This document shows, one piece after another, positions 1 through 11,474 of a stretch of 64,000 bases of DNA. Both the position numbers and the translations under genes were made by a program. The DNA is from Euonymus europaeus (taxonomy: Eukaryota; Streptophyta; Magnoliopsida; Celastrales; Celastraceae), in assembly GCA_963580455.1 (NCBI GenBank), contig OY756967.1, positions 12,608,501-12,672,500 on the forward strand, read 5' to 3'. The notes beneath the pieces were generated by a model. The model had not been told where the DNA came from and made no database searches. It saw nothing but the letters and a program-made list of their open reading frames with translations. Every line of letters starts with the position of its first letter. Position 1 is the stretch's first letter.

Positions 1-64
1 AAAAAACACTAACTTTCTATGAAAAATGGACAAAACCGTTAAATGCTCCACCGTAGAGAGAGTA

Positions 65-101
65 GAGCAACTTCGGACAATCAAAGTTGCTCGGTGTACA
101 C
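65..101. other. Conserved dyad plus palindrome module of the satellite monomer (first complete example)
   Basis: Each monomer carries a perfect 9-bp inverted repeat, GAGCAACTT and AAGTTGCTC, separated by 10 nt (65-73 and 84-92 in this copy). It is followed at once by the self-complementary octamer GTGTACAC (94-101). The module recurs every 160 bp across all three blocks and seems to be the most constant part of the monomer; most changes lie in the spacer (CGGACTATCA, CGGACAATCA, CGGAAAATCA). Common exceptions are GAGCAATTT in the left arm, AACTTGCTC in the right arm, and GTTGTACAC in place of GTGTACAC. Structurally it could form a hairpin or cruciform or bind a dimeric protein. Dyads are known in centromeric satellites generally; a function here is inference. 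Confidence 0.85.
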
Positions 102-720
102 TTTTTATTGTTCATCTATGTTAAATTTTTCGAAAATGAGCTTCCAGGATTATTTCGATGCCAAAACAACGACTTTCTATGACAGATGGACAAAACCGTT
201 AAAAGCTCCTCCATAAAGAGAGTTGAGCAACTTCGGACCATCAAAGTTACTCGGTGTACACTTTATATTGTTCTTCTATGTTAACTTTTACGAAAATGAG
301 CTTCAACAATTATTTCGATGTCAAAACAACAACTTTCTATGACAAATGGACAAAACCGTTAAAAGCCCCTCCATAGAGAGAGTAGAGCAACTTCAGACAA
401 TCAAAGTTGCTCTGTGTACACTTTTGATTGTTCTTCTATGTTAAATTTTACGAGAATGAGCTTCCAGGATTATTTCGATGCCAAAACATCAACTTTAAAT
501 GACAAATGGACAAAACCGTTAAAAGCTCCTCCATAGAGAGAGTTGAACAACTTCAGACAATCAAACTTGCTTGGTGTACACTTTTTATTGTTCTTTTATG
601 TTTAATTTTACGAAAATGAGCTTCCAGGATTATTTTGATGCCAAAACACCAACTTTCTATGAGAAATGGACAAAACTGTTAAATGCTCCTCCATGGAGAG
701 AGTAGAGCAACTTCGGAAAA

Positions 721-2330
721 TCAAATTTGCTTGGTGTACACTTTTTATTGTTCTTCTATGTTAAATTTTACGAAAATGAGCTTCCAGGATAGTTTCGATG
801 CCAAAACACCAACTTTCTATGACAAATGGACAAAACCGTTAAAATCTCCTCCAGAGAAAGAGTTGAGCAAATTCGGACTATCAAAGTTGCTCGGTGTACA
901 CTTTTTATTGTTCTTCATTGTCAAATTTTACGAGTACAAGCGTCCAGGATTATTTCGATGCCAAAAAAACAACTTTCTAAGACAAATGGAAAAAATTGTT
1001 AAAAGCTCCTCCATAGAGAGAGTTGAGCAATGTCGGACCATCAAAGTTGCTCGGTGTACACCTTTTAATGTTCTTCTCTGTCAAATTTTACGAGTATAAG
1101 CTTCCTAGATTATTTCGATGAAAAAACACTAACTTTCTATGAAAAATGGACAAAACCGTTAAATGCTCCACCATAGAGAGAGTAGAGCAACTTCGGACAA
1201 CCAAAGTTGCTCGGTGTACACTTTTTATTGTTCTTCTATGTAAAATTTTACGAAAATGAGCTTCCAGGATTATTTCGATGCCAAAACACCAACTTTCTAT
1301 GACAAATGGACAAAATCGTTAAAAGCTCCTCCATAGAGAGAGTTGACCAATTTCGGACGATCAAAGATGCTCGGTGTACACGTTTTATTGTTCTTCTATG
1401 TCAAATTTTGTGAGTATAAGCTTCTAAGATTATTTCGATGCCAAAACAGCAACTTTCAATGACAAATGGACAAAACCGTTAAAAGCTCCTTCATAGAGAG
1501 AGTTGAGCAACTTTGAACTATCAAAGTTGCTCTGTGTACACTTTTTATTGTTCTTCTATGTTAAATTTTACGAGAATGAGCTTGCAGAATTATTTCGATG
1601 CCGAAACACCAACTTTTTATGACAAATGGACAAAACCGTTAAAAGCTCCTCAATAGAGAGAGTTGAGCAACTTCGGACAATCAAATTTGCTTGGTGTACA
1701 CTTTTTATTGTTCTTCTATGTTAAATTTTACGAAAATGAGCTTCCAGGATAGTTTCGATGCCAAAACACCAACTTTCTATGACAAATGGACAAAACCGTT
1801 AAAATCTCCTCCAGAGAAAGAGTTGAGCAAATTCGGACTATCAAAGTTGCTCGGTGTACACTTTTTATTGTTCTTCATTGTCAAATTTTACGAGTACAAG
1901 CGTCCAGGATTATTTCGATGCCAAAAAAACAACTTTCTAAGACAAATGGAAAAAATTGTTAAAAGCTCCTCCATAGAGAGAGTTGAGCAATGTCGGACCA
2001 TCAAAGTTGCTCGGTGTACACGTTTTATTGTTCTTCTATGTCAAATTTTGTGAGTATAAGCTTCTAAGATTATTTCGATGCCAAAACAGCAACTTTCAAT
2101 GACAAATGGACAAAACCGTTAAAAGCTCCTTCATAGAGAGAGTTGAGCAACTTTGAACTATCAAAGTTGCTCTGTGTACACTTTTTATTGTTCTTCTATG
2201 TTAAATTTTACGAGAATGAGCTTGCAGAATTATTTCGATGCCGAAACACCAACTTTTTATGACAAATGGACAAAACCGTTAAAAGCTCCTCCATAGAGAG
2301 AGTTGAGCAACTTCGGACAATCAAAGTTGC
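721..2330 (+). repeat. Overlapping local duplications forming a chimeric junction
   Basis: 721-1,055 is repeated almost exactly at 1,681-2,015 (offset 960, six monomers). From about 2,020 to 2,330 the sequence instead follows 1,380-1,690 (offset 640, four monomers). The switch occurs inside one monomer near 2,016-2,022, where the text changes from the ACCTTTTAATG type (1,060) to the ACGTTTTATTG type (1,380). This is the footprint of unequal exchange or conversion between misaligned monomers. Confidence 0.8.
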
Positions 2331-4703
2331 TTGGTGTACACTTTTTATTGTTCTTCTGTGTTAAATTTTATGAAAATGAGCTTCCAGGATTATTTCGATG
2401 CCAAAACACCAACTTTCTATGACAAATGGACAAAACCGTTAAAATCTCCTCCAGATAGAGAGTTGAGCAACTTCGGACTATCAAAGTTGCTCGGTGTACA
2501 CTTTTTATTGTTCTTCTATGTTAAATTTTACGAAAATGAGCTTCCAGGATTATTTCGATGCCGAAACACCAACTTTCTATGAGAAATGGACAAAACTGTT
2601 AAAAGCTCCTCCATAAAGAGAGTTGAGCAACTTCAGACTATCAAAGTTGCTCGGTGTACACTTTTAAATTATCTTCTATGTCAAATTTTATGAGTATAAG
2701 CTTCCAAGATTATTTCGATGCCAAAACAAAAACTTTCTATGACAAATGGACAAATCCGTTAAATGCTCCACCATAGAGAGAGTAGAGCAACTTCGGACAA
2801 TCAAAGTTGCTCGGTGTACACTTTTTATTGTTCTTCTATGTTAAATTTTACGAGAATGAGCTTCCAGGATTATTTCGATGCCAAAACAACGACTTTCTAT
2901 GACAGATGGACAAAACCGTTAAAATCTCCTCCAGAGAAAGAGTTTAGCAACTTCGGACTATCAAAGTTGCTCGATGTACACTTTTTATTGTTCTTCATTG
3001 TCAAAATTTACGAGTACAAGCGTCCAGGATTATTTTGATGCCAAAACAACAACTTTCTATGACAAATGGAAAAAATTGTTAAAAGCTCCTCCATAGAGAG
3101 AGTTGAGCAACGTCGGACCATCAAAGTTGCTCGGTGTACACCTTTTGATGTTCTTCTCTGTCAAATTTTACGAGTATAAGCTTCCTAGATTATTTCGATG
3201 AAAAAACACTAACTTTCTATGAAAAATGGACAAAACCGTTAAATGCTCCACCATATAGAGAGTAGAGCAACTTCGGACAATCAAAGTTGCTCGGTGTACA
3301 CTTTTTATTGTTCTTCTATGTTAAATTTTACGAAAATGAGCTTCCAGGATTATTTCGATGCCAAAACACCAACTTTCTATGACAAATGGATAAAATCGTT
3401 AAAAGCTCTTCCATAGAGAGAGTTGACCAATTTCGGACGATCAAAGATGCTCGCTGTACACGTTTTATTGGTCTTCTATGTCAAATTTTATGAGTATAAG
3501 CTTCTAAGATTATTTCGATGCCAAAACAGCAACTTTCAATGACAAATGGACAAAACCGTTAAAAGCTCCTTCATAGAGAGAGTTGAGCAACTTTGAACTA
3601 TCAAAGTTGCTCTGTGTACACTTTTTATTGTTCTTCTATGTTAAATTTTACGAGTATAAGCTTCCTGGATTATTTCGATGAAAAAACACTAACTTTCTAT
3701 GAAAAATGGACAAAACCGTTAAATGCTCCACCATAGAGAGAGTAGAGCAATTTCGGACAATCAAAGGTGCTCGGTGTACACTTTTTATTGTTCTTCTATG
3801 TTAAATTTTACGAAAATGAGCTTCCAGGATTATTTCGATGCCAAAACACCAACTTTCTATGACAAATGGACAAAATCGTTAAAAGCTCCTCCATAGAGAG
3901 AGTTGACCAATTTCGGACGATCAAAGATGCTCGGTGTACACGTTTTATTGTTCTACTATGTCAAATTTTATGAGTATAAGCTTCTAAGATTATTTCGATG
4001 CCAAAACACCAACTTTAAGTGACAAATGGACAAACCGTTAAAAGCTCCTCCAGAGAGAGAGTTGAGCAACTTCGGACTATCAAAGTTGCTCGGTGTACAC
4101 TTTTTATTGTTCTTCTATGTTAAATTTTACGAGAATGAGCTTCCAGGATTATTTCGATGTCAAAACACCAACTTTCTATGACAAATGGACAAAATCGTTA
4201 AAAGCTCCTCCATAGAGAGAGTTGAGCAACTTCGGACAATCAAAGTTGCTTGGTGTACACTTTTTATTGTTCTTTTAGGTTTAATTTTACGAAAATGAGC
4301 TTCCAGGATTATTTCGATGCCAAAACACCAACTTTCTATGAGAAATGGACAAAACTGTTAAATGCTCCTCCATGGAGAGAGTAGAGCAACTTCGGAAAAT
4401 CAAAGTTGCTTGGTGTACACGTTTTATTGTTCTTCTATGTCAAATTTTATGAGTATAAGCTTCCAGGATTATTTCGATGCCAAAACACCAACTTTCTATG
4501 ACAAATGGACAAAACCGTTAAAATCTCCTCCAGAGAAAGAGTTGAGCAACTTCGGACTATCAAAATTGCTCGGTGTACACTTTTTATTGTTCTTCATTGT
4601 CAAATTTTACGAGTACAAGCGTCCAGGATTATTTCGATGCCAAAACAGCAACTTTCTATGACAAATGGAAAAAATTGTTAAAAGCTCCTCTATAGAGAGA
4701 GTT

Positions 4704-4829
4704 GAGCAACGTCGGACCATCAAAGTTGCTCGGTGTACAACTTTTAATGTTCTTCTCTGTCAAATTTTACGAATATAAGCTTCCTAGATTATTTCGATGC
4801 CAAAACACCAACTTTCCATAAAGAGAGTT
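4704..4829 (+). repeat. Truncated 126-bp monomer
   Basis: The distance between successive GAGCAAC landmarks is 126 bp instead of 160. The sequence jumps from CCAACTTT directly to CCATAAAGAGAG, missing 34 bp that normally span CTATGACAAATGG through AAAAGCTCCT. It is the only monomer with this deletion that I found, so it was not amplified. Confidence 0.85.
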
Positions 4830-7800
4830 GAGCAACTTCAGACTATCAAAGTTGCTCGGTGTACACTTTTAAATTATCTTCTATGTCAAATTTTATGAGT
4901 ATAAGCTTTCAAGATTATTTCGATGCCAAAACAGCAACTTTCTATGACAAATGGACAAAACCGTTAAAAGCTCCCCCATAGAGAAAGTTGCGCAACTTCG
5001 GACAATCAAAGTTGCTCGGTGTACAATTTTTATTGTTCTTTTTTGTCAAATTTTACGAGTATAAGCTTCCAGCATTATTTCGATGCCAAAACAACAACTT
5101 TCTATGACAAATGGAAAAATTTATTAAAAGCTCCTTCATAGAGAGAGTTGAGCAACGTTGGACCATCAAAGTTGGTCGGTGTACACCTTTTAATGTTCTT
5201 CTTTGTCAAATTTTACGAGCATAAGCTTCCAAGATTATTTCAATAAAAAAACACTAACTTTCTATGAAAAATGGACAAAACCATTAAATGCTCCACCATG
5301 GAGAGAGTAGAGCAACATCGGACAATCAAAGTTGCTCGGTGTACACTTTTTATTGTTCTTCTATGTTAAATTTTACGAGAATGAGCTTCCAGGATTATTT
5401 CAATGCCAAAACAATGACTTTCTATGACAGATGGACAAACCCGTTAAAATCTCCTCCAGAGAGAGAGTTGAGCAACTTTGGACTATCAAAGTTGCTCGGT
5501 GTACACTTTTTATTGTTCTTCTATGTTAAATTTTACGAAAATGAGCTTCTAGGATTATTTTGATGCCAGAACACCAACTTTCTATGACAAATAGACAAAA
5601 CCGTTAAAAGCTCCTCCATAGAGAGAGTTGATTAATTTCGGACCATCAACGAAGCTCGGTGTACACGTTTTATTATTCTTCTATGTCAAATTTTATGAGT
5701 ATAAGCTTCTAACATTATTTCGATGCCAAAACACCAACTTTCAGTGACAAATGGACAAAACCGTTAAAATCTCCTTCATAGAGAGAGTTGCGCAACTTCG
5801 GACTATCAAAGTTGCTCGGTGTACACTTTTTATTGTTCTTCTATGTTAAATTTTACGAAAATGAGCTTCTAGGATTATTTCGATGCCGAAACACCAACTT
5901 TCTATGAGAAATTGATAAAACTGTTAAAAGCACCTCCGTAAAGAGAGTTGAGCAACTTCGGACTATGAAAGTTGTTCGGTGTACACTTTTTAATTTTCTT
6001 CTATATCAAATTTTATAAGTATAAGCTTCCAAGATGATTTCGATGCCAAAACAGCAACTTTCTATGACAAATGGACAAAACCGTTAAAAGCTCCTCCATA
6101 GAGAAAGTTGAGCAACTTCGGACAATCAAAGTTGCTCGGTGTACACTTTTTATTGTTCTTCTTTGTCAAATTTTACGAGTATAAGCTTCCAGGATTAATT
6201 CGATGCCAAAACAACAACTTTCTATGACAAATGGAAAAAATTGTTAAAAGCTCCTCCATAGAGAGAGTTGAGCAACGTCGGACCATCAAAGTTGCTCGGT
6301 GTACACCTTTTAATGTTCTTCTCTGTCAAATTTTACGAGTATAAGCTTCCTAGATTATTTCGATGAAAAAACACTAACTTTCTATGAAAAATGGACAAAA
6401 CCGTTAAATGCTCCACCATAGAGAGAGTAGAGCAACTTCGGACAATCAAAGTTGCTCGGTGTACACTTTTTATTGTTCATCTATGTTAAATTTTTCGAAA
6501 ATGAGCTTCTAGGATTATTTTGATGCCAAAACAACGACTTTCTATGACAGATGGACAAAACCGTTAAAAGCTCCTCCATAAAGAGAGTTGAGCAACTGCG
6601 GACCATCAAAGTTACTCGGTGTACACTTTATATTGTTCTTCTATGTTAAATTTTACGAAAATGAGCTTCCACGATTATTTCGATGTCAAAACACCAACTT
6701 TCTATGACAAATGGACAAAACCGTTAAAAGCCTCTCCATAGAGAGAGTAGAGCTACTTCAGACAATCAAAGTTGCTCGGTGTACACTTTTGATTGTTCTT
6801 CTATGTTAAATTTTACGAAAATGAGCTTCCAGGATTATTACGATGCCAAAACACCAACTTTAAATGACAAATGGACAAAACCGTTGAAAGCACCCTCATA
6901 GATAGAGTTGAGTAACTTCATACAATCAAAGTTGCTCGGTTTACACATTTTATTGTTCTTCTATGTTAAATTTTACGAAAATGAGCTTCCAGGATTATTT
7001 CGATGCCAAAACACCAACTTTCTATGACAAAAGGACAAAACTGTTAAAAGATCCTCTATAAAGAGAGTTGAGAAACTTCGGACTATCAAAGTTGCTCGGT
7101 GAACACTTTTTAATTTTCTTCTATGTCAAATTTTATGAGTATAAGCTTCCAAAATTATTTCGATGCCAAAACAACAACTTTCTATGACAAATGGATAAAA
7201 CCGTTAAAAGCTCCTCCATAGAGAATGTTGAGCAACTTCGGACAATCAAAGTTGCTCTGTGTACACTTTTTATTGTTCTTCTTTGTCAAATTTTACTAGT
7301 ATAAGCTTCCAGGATTATTTCGATCCCAAAACACCAACTTTAAATGACAAATGGACAAAACCGTTGAAAGCACTCTTATAGAGAGAGTTGAGCAACTTCG
7401 GACAATCAAAGTTGCTCGGTTTACACTTTTTATTGTTCTTTTATGTTTAATTTTACGAAAATGAGCTTCCAGGATTATTTCGATGCTAAAACACCAACTT
7501 TCTATGAGAAATGGACAAAACTGTTAAATGCTCCTCCATGGAGAGAGTAGAGCAACTTCGGAAAATCAAAGTTGCTTGTTGTACACTTTTTATTGTTCTT
7601 CTATGTTAAATTTTACGAAAATGAGCTTCCAGGATTATTTTGATGCCAAAACACCAACTTTCTATGATAAAAGAACAAAACCGTTAAAGCTCCCTTATAG
7701 AGAGAGTTGAGCAACTTCGGACAATCAAAGTTGCTCGGTGTACACTTTTTACTGTTCTTCTATGTTAAATTTTACGAAAATGAGCTTCGAGGATTATTTC

Positions 7801-9147
7801 GATTCCAAAACATCAACTTTCTATGAAAAATGGACAAAATCGTTAAAAGCCCCTCCATAGAGAGAGTAGGGCAACTTCAGACAATCAAAGTTGCTCGGTG
7901 TACACTTTTTATTGTTCTTCTATATTAAATTTTACGAAAATGAGCTTCCATGATTATTTCGATGCCAAAACATCAACTTTCTACGACAAATAGACAAACC
8001 CGTTAAAAGCTCCTCCATAGAGAGAGTTGAGCAACTTCGCACAATCAAAGTTGCTCGGTGTACACTTTTTATTGTTTTCTTTGTCAAATTTTACGAGTAT
8101 AAGCTTCCAGGATTATTTCAATGACAAAAAAGCAACTTTCTTTGACAAATGGACAAAACCGTTAAAAGCTCCTCCATAGAGAGAGTTGAGCAACTTCGGA
8201 CTATCAAAGTTGCTCGGTGTACACTTTTTATTGTTCTTCTATGTTAAATTTTACGAAAATGAACTTCCAGGATTATTTCGATGCCAAAACACCAACTTTA
8301 AATGACAAATGGAAAAAACCGTTAAAAGCTCCTCCAGAGAGAGAGTTGAGCAACTTCGGACTATCAAAGTTGCTCGGTGTACACTTTTTATTGTTCTTCT
8401 ATGTTAAATTTTACGAAAATGATCTTCCAGGATTATTTCGATGCCAAAACACCAACTTTCTATGAGAAATGTACAAAGCTGTTAAAAGCTCCTTCATAAA
8501 GAGAGTTAAGCAACTTCGAACTATCAAAGTGGCTCGGTGTACACTTTTTAATTTTCTTCTATGTCAAATTTTATGAGTATAAGCTCCCAAGATTATTTCG
8601 ATGCCAAAACAGCAACTTTCTATGACAAATGGACAAAACCGTTAAAAGCTCCTCCATAGAGAAAGTTGAGCAACTTCGGACAATCAAAGTTGCTCGGTGT
8701 ACACTTTTTATTGTCCTTCAGTGTCAAATTTTACGAGTACAAGCTTCCAGAATTATTTCGATGCCAAAACAACAACTTTCTATGACAAATGGAAAAAATT
8801 CTTAAAAGCTCCTCCATAGAGAGAGGTTAGCAACGTCGGACCATCAAAGTTGCTCGGTGTACACTTTTTAATGTTCTTCTCTGTCAAATTTTACGAGTAT
8901 AAGCTTCCTAGATTATTTCGATGAAAAAACACTAACTTTCTATGAAAAATGGACAAAACCGTTAAATGCTCCACCATAGAGAGAGTAGAGCAACTTCAGA
9001 CTATCAAAGTTGCTCGGTGTACACTTTTTATTGTTCTTCTATATTAAATTTTACGAAAATGTGCTTCCAGGATTATTTCGATGCCAAAACACCAACTTTC
9101 TATGACAAATGGACAAAACCGTTAAAAGCTCCTCTATAGAGAGAGTT

Positions 9148-9787
9148 GAGCAACTTCGGACAATGAGAGTTGCTCGGTGTACACTTTTTATTGTTCTTTT
9201 ATGTTAAATTTTACGAAAATGAGCTTCCAGGATTATTTCGATGCCAAAACACCAACTTTCTATGACAAATTGACAAAACCGTTAACATCTCCTCCAGAGA
9301 GAGAGTTGAGCAACTTCGGAATATCAAAGTTGCTCGGTGTACACTTTTTATTGTTCTTCTATGTTAAATTTTACGAAAATGAGCTTCTAGGATTATTTCG
9401 ATGCCAAAACACCAACTTTCTATGAGAAATTGACAAAACTGTTAAAAGCTCCTCCATAAAGAGAGTTGACCAACTTCGGACAATCAAAGTTGCTCGGTGT
9501 ACACTTTTTATTGTTCTTTTATGTTAAATTTTACAAAAATGAGCTTCCAGGATTATTTCGATGCCAAAACACCAACTTTCTATGACAAATTGACAAAACC
9601 GTTAACATCTCCTCCAGAGAGAGTGTTGAGCAACTTCGGAATATCAAAGTTGCTCGGTGTACACTTTTTATTGTTCTTCTATGTTAAATTTTACGAAAAT
9701 GAGCTTCTAGGATTATTTCGATGCCAAAACACCAACTTTCTATGAGAAATTGACAAAACTGTTAAAAGCTCCTGCATAAAGAGAGTT
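9148..9787 (+). repeat. 320-bp tandem dimer duplication next to LTR copy 1
   Basis: 9,148-9,467 and 9,468-9,787 are nearly identical two-monomer units, sharing the rare variants GTTAACATCTCCTCC and GAATATCAAAG. The matching region beside LTR copy 2 (50,563-50,894) has one unit only, so this dimer expanded or contracted after the two LTR-bearing segments separated. Confidence 0.8.
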
Positions 9788-10268
9788 GACCAACTTCGGA
9801 CAATAAAAGTTGCTCGGTGTACACTTTTTATTGTTCTTCTATGCTAAATTTTAAGAAAATGAGCTTCCAGGATTATTTCGATGCCAAAACAACGACATTC
9901 TATGACAGATGGACAAAACCATTAAAAGCTCTTCCATAGAGAGAGTTGAGCAACTTCGGACCATCAAAGTTGCTCTGTGTACACTTTATATTGTTCTTCT
10001 ATGTTAAATTTCATGAAAATGAGCTTCCAGGATTATTTCGATGTCAAAACACCAACTTTCTATGACAAATGGATAAAACCGTTAAAAGCCCCTCCATAGA
10101 GAGAGTAGAGCAACTTCAGACAATCAAAGTTGCTCGGTGTACACTTTTGATTGTTCTTCTATGTTAAATTTTACGAAAATGAGGTTCCAGGATTATTTTG
10201 ATGCCAAAACACCAACTTTAAATGACAAATGGACAAAACCGTTGAAAGCACCCTCATAGAGTGAGTTG

Positions 10269-10273
10269 AGCAA
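10269..10273. repeat. Target site duplication, left, LTR copy 1 (AGCAA)
   Basis: The five bases before the TG start of the LTR read AGCAA, matching the five bases after its CA end. A 5-bp duplication is usual for LTR-retrotransposon integrases. AGCAA is present at this same place in nearly every monomer, so the match is weaker evidence than it would be in unique DNA. Confidence 0.85.
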
Positions 10274-10489
10274 TGATAGATGTTGAAAACATCTACTTTA
10301 AATGTAAATTATCATTAGCATTTGTCACAAAGTTGGGGTTTTTGAAGTGATTTTGTACAAATAAATGTTAATCACCATGGATGAATCACTTTGTGTTTAT
10401 TTTCATATTTATAGGCCCTATCATGAGTCCAATCCAAGTGAAGTTCTTGGAAGGTTTTTGTTTACATCATTGCTTACAACTTCTTCATT

Positions 10490-10545
10490 GGCATTCAAGA
10501 ATGGTTGGCATTCAACAATGGTTGGCATTCAAGCTTGCCATGGTT
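10490..10545 (+). repeat. 17-bp tandem subrepeats in U3 of LTR copy 1
   Basis: Two adjacent 17-bp units, GGCATTCAAGAATGGTT (10,490-10,506) and GGCATTCAACAATGGTT (10,507-10,523), are followed by a third diverged, slightly longer unit beginning GGCATTCAAG (10,524-10,545). They lie 24 bp upstream of the TATA box. Short tandem repeats at this place are common in LTR U3 regions and can act as enhancer elements; that role is inference here. Confidence 0.7.
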
Positions 10546-10568
10546 GAATATTTGTCCTTGCCATTGCC

Positions 10569-10576
10569 TATATAAA
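10569..10576 (+). promoter_or_regulatory. TATA box of LTR copy 1
   Basis: TATATAAA in the context GCCTATATAAAGGC is a strong plant-type TATA element. Transcription would be expected to start roughly 25-35 bp downstream, near 10,600, in front of an ACACACAC stretch and a GAA-rich leader. This would place the U3/R border of the LTR about 325 bp from its start. The start site is inferred from spacing only. Whether this solo LTR still drives transcription into the satellite is unknown. Confidence 0.6.
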
Positions 10577-11388
10577 GGCATGATCTATTCTTTGTTAAGG
10601 ACACACACACCAAACACCAAACAAGAAGAAGAAGAAGAAGAGGAACAAGGAGAAAATAGAGGAAGTTCTTGCATCAAGTATAATAAGGGGGTTTTTCTAG
10701 TTGTTTTATTCTTATGTTTGTGAATTTTATTTATTGCTATTTGTTTTGTAAACTTAATATGAGGAACTAATCCTCTTACTAAGGTGATGATGGATTCACT
10801 CTATTGTGTTTAATAAATTTGGTTGAGTTAATTGTGATTTATTCATGTCATGTCAAGTATTAAATTGCTATGTTTATTAATAATTAAATCTTGATGCTTA
10901 GCTACCATCTAGGTTTGATTAATGTGATGCAAATTGTAGTAGATGTCATGCTCAATTTGATAATAGCTTCTTGCAATTTATTACCAAAGTTACCTAGTCA
11001 TAGATGCCATATGCTAGGAGTTTTGTGATCATTTCATAAGTTACATTGATCCTTATGCATTCTTGTTTGTCCAATTAGTCTAGATGCCATGGATAATTGC
11101 AAATTAAGGATAGATGTGGTAAGTTAGATGCCAATGACTACTACATGAATTAGAAAACTTGATCTTTGACATGCTTGGATGAATTCATAATTGATAACCA
11201 TATGATTTAAATACAATAGAGTGGTGAAATCAAAGCCTTAGTATTTATTATTTGTATTGATCTCTCAATTTTAGTTTTTGTGTTTATTAATATTACTATA
11301 AAAGAAAAAGAAAAGAAAAACTTGTTTTTCTAAGAATTAGAGTTAGTTAATCTTCAGCCCCTGTGGGTACGACACTCGTCTTTGCCAC

Positions 11389-11427
11389 ATTTATACTACT
11401 TCGATTCGTGCGCTTGCGAGTATAAAT
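11389..11427. other. Inverted repeat near the 3' end of LTR copy 1
   Basis: ATTTATACT (11,389-11,397) and AGTATAAAT (11,419-11,427) form a perfect 9-bp stem with a 21-nt loop. It lies in the GC-richer 3' part of the LTR, after CCCCTGTGGGTACGACACTCG. In the transcript it would fall in the R/U5 part and could fold as a hairpin. It is retained unchanged in copy 2, though the copies are too similar for that to show constraint. Confidence 0.6.
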
Positions 11428-11474
11428 AGAGTTTTAGAATTACTATTTTTTTTAGTAGTTTTAAAACGATAACA

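Larger units (their letters stand above)
1..10273 (+). repeat. 160-bp satellite array, left block
   Basis: About 64 head-to-tail monomers of 160 bp. The phase can be followed through the landmark GAGCAAC, at 65, 225, 385 and so on, with small indels shifting it near 4,040 (-1), 4,815 (-34), 7,688 (-1) and 8,077 (-1), and reaching 10,268 at the LTR boundary. Typical monomer elements in order are GAGCAACTTCGG, AAAGTTGCTCGGTGTACAC, a T-rich stretch (TTTTTATTGTTCTTCTATG), TTTTACGAAAATGAGCTTCC, TTATTTCGATGCCAAAACA, and GACAAATGGACAAAACCG. This block lacks the five-monomer HOR of the central block. It is instead marked by variants such as AAAAAACACTAACTTTCTATG (near 1, 1,120, 3,200, 3,680, 5,246, 6,366 and 8,926). 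Monomers here look more mutually diverged than in the central block, as expected for array edges or older arrays; that is an impression by eye. Short open frames of 60-138 codons occur but are satellite by-products. Array boundary not reached at position 1. Confidence 0.97.
10274..11474 (+). mobile_element. Solo LTR of an LTR retrotransposon, copy 1
   Basis: A 1,201-bp non-satellite insertion that starts TGATAG and ends GATAACA, so it has the canonical TG...CA termini, and is flanked by AGCAA on both sides. No gag, pol, primer-binding site or second LTR adjoins it, so it is a solo LTR, the usual product of recombination between the two LTRs of one element. Plus orientation is inferred from a TATA box (10,569-10,576), a purine-rich leader (about 10,621-10,665) and a candidate AATAAA poly(A) signal downstream (10,812-10,817). 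A GC-richer stretch near the 3' end (11,355-11,420) contains a hairpin. Lineage is not assigned: length and end sequence fit several plant Ty3/gypsy and Ty1/copia groups, and no coding domain remains to decide. Open frames of 60-72 codons inside it overlap in different frames and look like chance. Confidence 0.9.

Noticed and set aside
65..101. CENP-B box in the satellite
   Set aside because: CTTCG is present and superficially resembles the start of the box, but the CGGG core at the required distance is missing on both strands.
683..1099. Longest open frame in the window, 138 codons, in the left block
   Set aside because: It spans two and a half satellite monomers and contains the same translated motifs two times in different frames; the stops are removed by point changes. 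No gene features.
10365..10723. Overlapping 60-, 64- and 72-codon open frames in the LTR, repeated at 51,472-51,830
   Set aside because: They overlap in three different frames around the promoter and GAA-rich leader, and have no recognisable domain. LTRs normally do not encode protein.
10274..11474. Assigning the LTR to a centromere-targeting chromovirus (CRM) lineage
   Set aside because: Location in satellite is suggestive, but there is no integrase chromodomain or other coding sequence, and I cannot match the LTR ends to a named family by eye.
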